NCBI RefSeq assembly: GCF_000374925.1
Contig: NZ_KB895541.1
Location: forward strand, 248,001-312,000
DNA from: Arthrobacter sp. 131MFCol6.1
GTDB taxonomy: Bacteria > Actinomycetota > Actinomycetes > Actinomycetales > Micrococcaceae
Direction: 5' to 3'
DNA: 64,000 nt
Within the stretch, counting starts at the first letter, position 1. Every line of letters begins with the position of its first letter. The notes under the pieces are model-generated. The model made no database searches. It was given only the letters and a program-made list of their open reading frames with translations, and was not told where the DNA came from. The translations under genes and the position numbers were made by a program. Below, piece after piece: positions 59,213 to 64,000 of the stretch.

Positions 59213-59265
59213 ATTGACAAGTATCGATTTATTGCCCGATACTTCATGCATCGATAAACATCAAT
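59213..59265. promoter_or_regulatory. Pair of inverted ArsR-type sites before arsC
   Basis: ATTGACAAGTATCGAT (59213-59228) and, on the other strand, ATTGATGTTTATCGAT (59250-59265) share ATTGA-N5-ATCGAT. AAGTATCG and CGATACTT also form an inverted repeat between them. They fit two facing repressor sites in the arsC promoter. Confidence 0.6.
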
Positions 59266-59337
59266 GTCTAGTCGATGGTGCGGGGACGACGACCTCATCA
59301 ATTCCGATCCACACCTAACTGATTTCAGGAGAAACCC

Positions 59338-59760
59338 GTGAGCACCGAAACCGCCAAGAAGCCCTCCGTCCTGTTCGTCTGCGTCCACAATGCCGGGCGT
59401 TCCCAGATGGCCGCCGCGTTCCTGACCACCCTCGGGGAGGGTCGGATCGAGGTCCGTTCCGCCGGGTCCCAGCCCGCGGATAAGGTCAACCCGGCCGCCG
59501 TCGAGGCCATGGCGGAACTCGGCATCGACATGTCCGCCGAAATCCCGAAGATCCTCACCACCGAGGCCGTAAAGGAATCCGACGTCGTGATCACAATGGG
59601 CTGCGGCGACGAATGCCCCTACTTCCCCGGCAAGCGCTACGAGGACTGGGTCCTGGAGGATCCGGCCGGGCAGGGCGTGGACTCCGTCCGCCCGATCCGC
59701 GACGAGATCAAAACCCGCATCGAGGCCCTGATCGCCTCCCTCACGTCCGTCGTCAAGTAA
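59338..59760 (+). CDS. arsC: Arsenate reductase (LMW-PTP type)
   Basis: The 140-residue enzyme has [20 protein letters not shown] (P-loop with catalytic Cys and Arg) and [20 protein letters not shown] with two further Cys, then [18 protein letters not shown] with the acid. It reduces arsenate to arsenite, regenerated by thioredoxin or mycothiol systems; a thioredoxin reductase gene follows directly. Start codon GTG 59338 follows CAGGAGAAACCC. Confidence 0.92.
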   Translation: MSTETAKKPSVLFVCVHNAGRSQMAAAFLTTLGEGRIEVRSAGSQPADKVNPAAVEAMAELGIDMSAEIPKILTTEAVKESDVVITMGCGDECPYFPGKRYEDWVLEDPAGQGVDSVRPIRDEIKTRIEALIASLTSVVK

Positions 59761-59786
59761 TCCGTACCGAGCACCAGGAGACCTTC

Positions 59787-60779
59787 GTGAGCGTCGACAG
59801 CCGAAACCCTGAACAGCTGATCATCATCGGGTCCGGCCCCGCCGGGTACACCGCGGCGATCTACGCCGCCCGGGCCGGGCTGAAGCCCCTGGTCCTGGCC
59901 GGGTCGGTCACCGCGGGAGGTGCGCTGATGAACACCACCGAGGTGGAGAACTTCCCCGGTTTCCCGGGCGGGATCCAGGGTCCGGAGCTGATGGACGGGC
60001 TGCAGCAGCAGGCGGAGAAGTTTGGCGCGCGGGTGGTGTTCGACGACGCCACCGAAGTGACGCTGACCGGGCACCTGAAGCGTGTGGTCACCGGCGCCGG
60101 GGAGACCCATGAAGCTCCCGCGGTCATCCTGGCCACGGGCTCGGCGTACAAGGAACTCGGACTTCCGGAGGAGAAGAAGTTCAGCGGCCACGGTGTCTCC
60201 TGGTGTGCCACCTGCGACGGCTTCTTCTTCCGGGATCAGGACATCATCGTGGTCGGCGGCGGAGACTCCGCCATGGAGGAGGCTACGTTCCTGACCCGCT
60301 TCGGCAAATCAGTGACCGTGGTGGTCCGCAAGGGCGAACTGCGCGCCTCCCGCATCATGGCCCAGCGCGCCAAGGACAACCCCAAGATCAGCTTCGCCTG
60401 GAACTCCGCCGTCACCGCGATCCACGGCAACGGCAAGGTCACCGGTGTGACCCTGACCGACACCCGCACCGGCGAAACACGCGAACAGCCGGCCACCGGG
60501 ATCTTCGTCGCAATCGGCCACGTGCCGCGGACCGACCTCGTGGCCGGGCAGGTGGAGCTGGACGCCGAGGGCTACATCAAGGTCGACGCGCCCACCACGG
60601 TCACCAACCTTTCCGGCGTGTTCGCCTGCGGCGACGCCGTGGACCACCGCTACCGCCAGGCCATCACCGCCGCCGGAACCGGCTGCGCCGCCGCCCTCGA
60701 CGCCGAACGCTACCTCGCCGCGCTCGAGGACGCGGACAGCATCGCCACCGCCCTGGTGGAAGAACCCACCCACGCCTAA
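59787..60779 (+). CDS. trxB: Thioredoxin reductase
   Basis: The roughly 330-residue flavoprotein has the FAD motif [20 protein letters not shown], the redox site [12 protein letters not shown], the NADPH motif [15 protein letters not shown] and the C-terminal [20 protein letters not shown]. It supplies electrons for ArsC recycling. GTG 59787 has AGGAG six bases upstream and 26 bases separate it from arsC, so it is in the same operon. Confidence 0.92.
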   Translation: MSVDSRNPEQLIIIGSGPAGYTAAIYAARAGLKPLVLAGSVTAGGALMNTTEVENFPGFPGGIQGPELMDGLQQQAEKFGARVVFDDATEVTLTGHLKRVVTGAGETHEAPAVILATGSAYKELGLPEEKKFSGHGVSWCATCDGFFFRDQDIIVVGGGDSAMEEATFLTRFGKSVTVVVRKGELRASRIMAQRAKDNPKISFAWNSAVTAIHGNGKVTGVTLTDTRTGETREQPATGIFVAIGHVPRTDLVAGQVELDAEGYIKVDAPTTVTNLSGVFACGDAVDHRYRQAITAAGTGCAAALDAERYLAALEDADSIATALVEEPTHA

Positions 60780-60806
60780 ACCCGGGAAAGGGAGGGGGTG
60801 AGCTGA

Positions 60807-60863
60807 ATGAGCACAGGATGCTGCGGCGACGGTTGCTGCGACGACGATCAGGATTGCTGCTGA
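60807..60863 (+). CDS. 18-residue six-cysteine peptide in the arsenic operon
   Basis: ATG 60807 follows GGGAGGGGGTGAGCTGA, a strong ribosome site, 27 bases after trxB. The peptide is MSTGCCGDGCCDDDQDCC: three Cys pairs separated by acidic residues. Three adjacent dithiols are the classic way to bind As(III). It could buffer arsenite or hand it to the next gene product, whose C-terminus also ends with Cys motifs. Peptides of this size are missed by normal gene callers; the evidence is the ribosome site, position and composition. Confidence 0.6.
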   Translation: MSTGCCGDGCCDDDQDCC

Positions 60864-60945
60864 CACCCTCCCGCCTGCCGGCCCCACAGGACCGGCAGGC
60901 ACCCCCAGTAAGAACCGCCACACCTACGGATGAACAGAGGAAACC

Positions 60946-62331
60946 ATGGATTCAGCGAAGAACCTTTCCGTTGCCGTGATCGGCGCCGGCCCCGTGGGCC
61001 TGGCCGCCGCGGCCCACCTGATCGAACGCGGCCTGGAACCGCTGATCTTCGAAGCCGGCCCCTCCGCGGGCGCGGCCATCGAGCAGTGGCGCCACATCCG
61101 GCTGTTCTCCCCGTGGCGGTACAACCTCGATGCCGCCGCCGTCCGACTCCTCGAAGCCTCCGACTGGGAATCTCCCCGACCCACGGCCCTTCCCTACGGC
61201 GGAGAACTTATCGATAACTACCTCACCCCGCTGGCAGCGCTCCCGGCCATCAGCCCGCGGCTGCAGACCGGTGCCAGGGTCATCTCCGTGACCCGCGCCG
61301 GCATGGACAAGACCCACACCCGCGGCCGTGAGGGCACACCGTTCATCGTCCGGGTGGAGCACGGGGACGGCGAAACCCGCGACCACACCGTGGCCGGGGT
61401 CATTGACGCCTCCGGCACCTGGTCCAGCCGTAATCCGCTGGGGACGTCCGGACTGCCGGCCATCGGCGAAGATTCCGCCGCCGGCCGGATCTCCTCGCCG
61501 CTGCCGGACGTCATCGGCCGTGACCGGAAGGTGTTCGCCGGACGCCGTGTCCTGGTGGTCGGCGCGGGACACTCCGCCGCCAACACCCTGATCAGCCTCG
61601 CCGACCTGGCCAAGGACGAACCGGACACCCGGATCCTCTGGGCCGTCCGCGGCGCGTCCGCCGACAAGGTCTACGGCGGCGGCGACGCCGACGGGCTCCC
61701 AGCCCGCGGCCAGCTCGGCGCCCGCCTGCGGCGCCTCGTCGAGGCAGGAACCATCGAACTGCACACCGGCTTCGGCATCGCTTCGCTGACGCCCCTCGCC
61801 TCGCACGTCACCGTCGAATCCGTGGACGGCCGTATCCTGGAGGCCGACGTCGTCGTGCCCTGCACCGGCTTCCGCCCGGACCTGGACATCCTCCGTGAAC
61901 TCCGGCTGAACCTGGACCCCGCCGTCGAGGCACCCACCGAGCTCGGCCCGCTGATCGACCCGGAATTCCACTCCTGCGGCACCGTCCCCCCGCACGGCGC
62001 GACAGTGCTGGCCCACCCGGACAAGGACTTCTACATCGTCGGCATGAAATCCTACGGACGGGCGCCGACCTTCCTGCTCGCCACCGGCTACGAACAGGTC
62101 CGCTCCGTCGCCGCAGCCCTGGCCGGGGACCGCGAAGCGGCGGACACCGTTCAGCTCGAACTCCCCGAAACCGGTGTCTGCTCATCCGACGCAGGCACCA
62201 GCTGCGACGTCCCGGCAGCAGCCGACGGGCTTGTGGCTGAAACCTCCGGCGGCTGTTGCGGAGCCCCCGAACCTGTCCTCGTCGGGTTCCCCACCGGGCT
62301 GGCCCACGGCCGCTCCGGCGACAACAACTGA
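60946..62331 (+). CDS. FAD-dependent oxidoreductase of the arsenic operon (ArsO-like)
   Basis: The 461-residue flavoprotein has VAVIGAGPVGLAAAAHLIER (FAD), a second dinucleotide motif VLVVGAGHSAANTLISLADL and VVVPCTGFRPDLDILREL, as in flavin monooxygenases and ArsO-type proteins found with ars genes. The C-terminal 60 residues are unusual, with Cys in GVCSSDAGTSCDVP and SGGCCGAPEP, which could bind arsenite. The substrate is unknown; oxidation of As(III) or of an organoarsenical is a guess. ATG 60946 follows AGAGGAAACC. Confidence 0.82.
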   Translation: MDSAKNLSVAVIGAGPVGLAAAAHLIERGLEPLIFEAGPSAGAAIEQWRHIRLFSPWRYNLDAAAVRLLEASDWESPRPTALPYGGELIDNYLTPLAALPAISPRLQTGARVISVTRAGMDKTHTRGREGTPFIVRVEHGDGETRDHTVAGVIDASGTWSSRNPLGTSGLPAIGEDSAAGRISSPLPDVIGRDRKVFAGRRVLVVGAGHSAANTLISLADLAKDEPDTRILWAVRGASADKVYGGGDADGLPARGQLGARLRRLVEAGTIELHTGFGIASLTPLASHVTVESVDGRILEADVVVPCTGFRPDLDILRELRLNLDPAVEAPTELGPLIDPEFHSCGTVPPHGATVLAHPDKDFYIVGMKSYGRAPTFLLATGYEQVRSVAAALAGDREAADTVQLELPETGVCSSDAGTSCDVPAAADGLVAETSGGCCGAPEPVLVGFPTGLAHGRSGDNN

Positions 62332-62373
62332 TCCGGACTTCCCTTCCATGAATCACGTCCTTGGAGTGCTGAA

Positions 62374-62517
62374 ATGACTGAACCGCACGAAAACCGGCAA
62401 GGAACCAGTCGGGGGCTGGTAGAAAACACGGAGCTGCTGCACCGCATCAGCAAGCGACTCACCGACAACATCAAAGCCCGGGTCCAGACGCTTCATGCGG
62501 AGCTGACCGGAAACTAG
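62374..62517 (+). CDS. Small protein at the end of the arsenic operon (47 residues)
   Basis: ATG 62374 has GGAG about 8 bases upstream. The product starts MTEPHENRQGTSRGLVENTE and ends RLTDNIKARVQTLHAELTGN, a single amphipathic helix. No family is recognised. It is 42 bases after the flavoprotein stop, so it may be co-transcribed. Confidence 0.4.
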   Translation: MTEPHENRQGTSRGLVENTELLHRISKRLTDNIKARVQTLHAELTGN

Positions 62518-62699
62518 GCACTTGCCGCGCGTGAAGTGTTCGCTGCAGCGATTGCCTTTGCATCGGTGAAGTCCTCGGTTCGAGTGAGCCACCCAGGCGT
62601 ATCCAAGACCGGTCGAGAACGTTCAAGTGGGCTGACGGAGCGGAGGAGGATCCGAGGAATGGGCCGGTCAGTAACGACCCTTATCGGGCAGACCGTGGA
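62518..62699. other. Spacer
   Basis: No convincing gene. A plus-strand frame runs through it into the SDR remnant but reads as noise here. Confidence 0.35.
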
Positions 62700-63260
62700 A
62701 CGGGCAAACGGACTGCTCTGGGTCTGCGTGTGGCGGGTGAGGCAGCTGCACGCCCAGCAACTCCTGCCGTGGAAACCGTCCCTGTTCGACCAGAATCACC
62801 AATCAAAGGCGGCAGTCATCGATTCAGTCGCCGAGGAGCTCGGGGGACTGGACGGCTTGATCAACAATCTCGGCCCGGGCGACGGGATCAGGTTCCTGAA
62901 CCTGGACATCGAAACCTGGGCCAGGACCCTTGAGGTGAACCTCAACGGCGCCTTCGAGTGTTTGCAGGCCGCGGCCCGCCGTATGGTCAATGCAGGCACA
63001 GGTGGGCGCATCGTTGCGGTCATCAGCTCCCATGAAATCCAGCCGCAGGTTGGTGCTGCCGCATGAGACGCCTCGAAGCATGCACTCGGGGATTGATCAA
63101 GACAATGGCGTTGGAGCTGGCCGAGTTTGGCGTTACGGCCAACAGCATGGCGCCGGGAGAGATCGTCACCCCCATGATCGGGCAGACCGATCAGAATCCC
63201 ACGACCACGGGTCGGCTTGGAGTTCCCATGGGGAGGCCGGGGGACGGGTGGGGGAAGTGC
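62700..63260 (+). pseudogene. Decayed short-chain dehydrogenase
   Basis: The frame gains family features at VAEELGGLDGLINNLGPGDG and TLEVNLNGAFECLQAAARRM, then GGRIVAVISSHEIQPQVGAA. The catalytic YDASK is hit by TGA (A-stop-DASKHAL at 63063-63065). After a further shift GLIKTMALELAEFGVTANSM and APGEIVTPMIGQTDQNP follow. The N-terminal cofactor loop is absent. Missing start, stop at the active Tyr and a frameshift make it a clear pseudogene. Confidence 0.7.
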
Positions 63261-63403
63261 AGTTTCGGAGGCTGCCCGGGTTGCCGCCAACTCGCATCTC
63301 GTCCTTTCCCTTCCGCGAGAGCCTGGATACTCGGCTTAGTCTCCGGACACCTTGCCGACTCGTTTAGTAATTTGCAGGGGCCGGCCACGCTCCGGCCGGG
63401 CCC

Positions 63404-63991
63404 CTAAGCCCATGCCCTGGCCACCAGGTCTCCTGCAGGACCGAGGATGAAGTCAACATTGAGGGAGGAGCTGGGCCCCTCACCCATGGAGATCTTCTCG
63501 TCGAAAGACCCAAAGGTGGCCGGCAAGAAGTACCCCACGTTGTCCCAGTAATACTGGAAGATATACAGGAGGGGATCTTCGATCGTATCCAGGTCCTCCC
63601 CAAGGCGATACACAACGATGGCCTTCTGGCGGACCTCTCGTGAATTCGAGCACCAGGGCAGAATCAGCCCGCCCGCATTAGCCATATTTCCATGCGGTAC
63701 CTGATCCGTGTCCCTCGGAAGGATCCCCGAGGGATCGCCCGGGCCAAAGAGGGGATTCCACTCAAGGTCCTCGTAGTACAGGTTCATGCCCGCATCGGCT
63801 GGCTGCCCCGGACGACGGGTCTGGTTGGTGAGCTTTTCCAGGCCTGAATTCCACAGGAGTGGTCCTCTACGGTCCTGGGCGCCGTACGAAACTTTCTTCC
63901 GGGACGCGGAAATGGACGCCCGCTCCGCGTCTTTGGCGGCCCTGGTCGCCGTTGCCGTCTTTGGGCTTGTGGGCGGTTTTTCGAGATCCAT
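63404..63991 (-). CDS. Hypothetical protein
   Basis: The 195-residue product starts MDLEKPPTSPKTATATRAAK with a charged, disordered-looking N-terminus. It then has LLWNSGLEKLTNQTRRPGQP, MNLYYEDLEWNPLFGPGDPS, YRLGEDLDTIEDPLLYIFQY and a C-terminal SSSLNVDFILGPAGDLVARA. Aromatic residues are frequent. No signal peptide, membrane helix or known family is seen. It ends the window on the minus strand; the ATG at 63991 is near the window edge, so a longer upstream start cannot be excluded. Confidence 0.55.
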   Translation of the reverse strand: MDLEKPPTSPKTATATRAAKDAERASISASRKKVSYGAQDRRGPLLWNSGLEKLTNQTRRPGQPADAGMNLYYEDLEWNPLFGPGDPSGILPRDTDQVPHGNMANAGGLILPWCSNSREVRQKAIVVYRLGEDLDTIEDPLLYIFQYYWDNVGYFLPATFGSFDEKISMGEGPSSSLNVDFILGPAGDLVARAWA

Positions 63992-64000
63992 TCTTACTTC

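Overview
This is high-GC DNA from an actinobacterium, most likely a member of the Micrococcaceae (Arthrobacter/Pseudarthrobacter-like). The evidence is GC-rich coding with G/C in third positions, AGGAGG-type ribosome sites, frequent GTG/TTG starts and the gene families present. The window is an accessory region. Intact adaptive operons are separated by insertion-sequence and recombinase remnants and by many decaying genes.

Layout. 0.3-5.5 kb: cardiolipin synthase, a TM2-domain protein, an SRPBCC protein, a membrane protein broken by a nonsense codon, and a NarL/FixJ response regulator. 5.5-7.3 kb: a resolvase fragment and an intact IS110-family element. 7.6-12.7 kb: a copper locus (PepSY protein, CopC, YcnI, two paralogous membrane proteins, a second decayed CopC). 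12.9-15.0 kb: two leaders that read as fluoride (crcB-motif) riboswitches, one before an unknown Cys/His protein and one before a phosphoglycerate-mutase-like enzyme. In each, a hairpin built from the last aptamer strand covers the ribosome site. 15-18 kb: two secreted tandem-repeat proteins sharing a leader. 18-25 kb: decay zone (frameshifted gene, truncated MFS gene, tRNA 3' remnant, NAD-binding gene with one nonsense codon, internally deleted serine recombinase, dead IS110 copy). 25-25.7 kb: a VOC/HxlR pair with a 23-bp palindrome.

26.2-39.7 kb is a complete-looking catabolic locus. It holds a two-subunit PEP-synthase-like kinase, a HAD phosphatase, a three-subunit biotin-dependent carboxylase, an IclR regulator, an aromatic-acid-type MFS transporter, an acetoacetyl-CoA-synthetase-like ligase, an amidohydrolase and an SDR. 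The set matches the phosphorylation-carboxylation route known as Hpe/Acv for 4-hydroxyacetophenone and acetovanillone, which are lignin-derived aryl ketones.

41.2-53.7 kb is devoted to reactive sulfur. One unit has an ArsR-rhodanese fusion, a metallo-beta-lactamase/rhodanese enzyme and an MFS transporter behind paired TTCCA-N8-TGGAA sites. A second, CstR-type unit has five ATACCC..GGGTAT operators, two CstR repressors, several rhodaneses, thioredoxin, a TauE/SafE permease, a CstB-like persulfide dioxygenase, a DUF302 protein and a small Cys-rich protein. Remnants of OsmC, MFS and P-type ATPase genes lie among them. 53.9-56.4 kb: CDF metal-efflux remnants and an intact His-rich CDF transporter with its ArsR repressor. 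56.8-62.5 kb: an arsenic locus (ArsN-like acetyltransferase, ArsR, aquaporin, ArsR-ArsC fusion, ArsC, thioredoxin reductase, an 18-residue six-cysteine peptide, a flavoprotein) with no ArsB/Acr3 pump in the window. The window ends with an SDR remnant and an unrecognised protein.

Function calls rest on motifs and context read by eye. No database search, folding or alignment was run.
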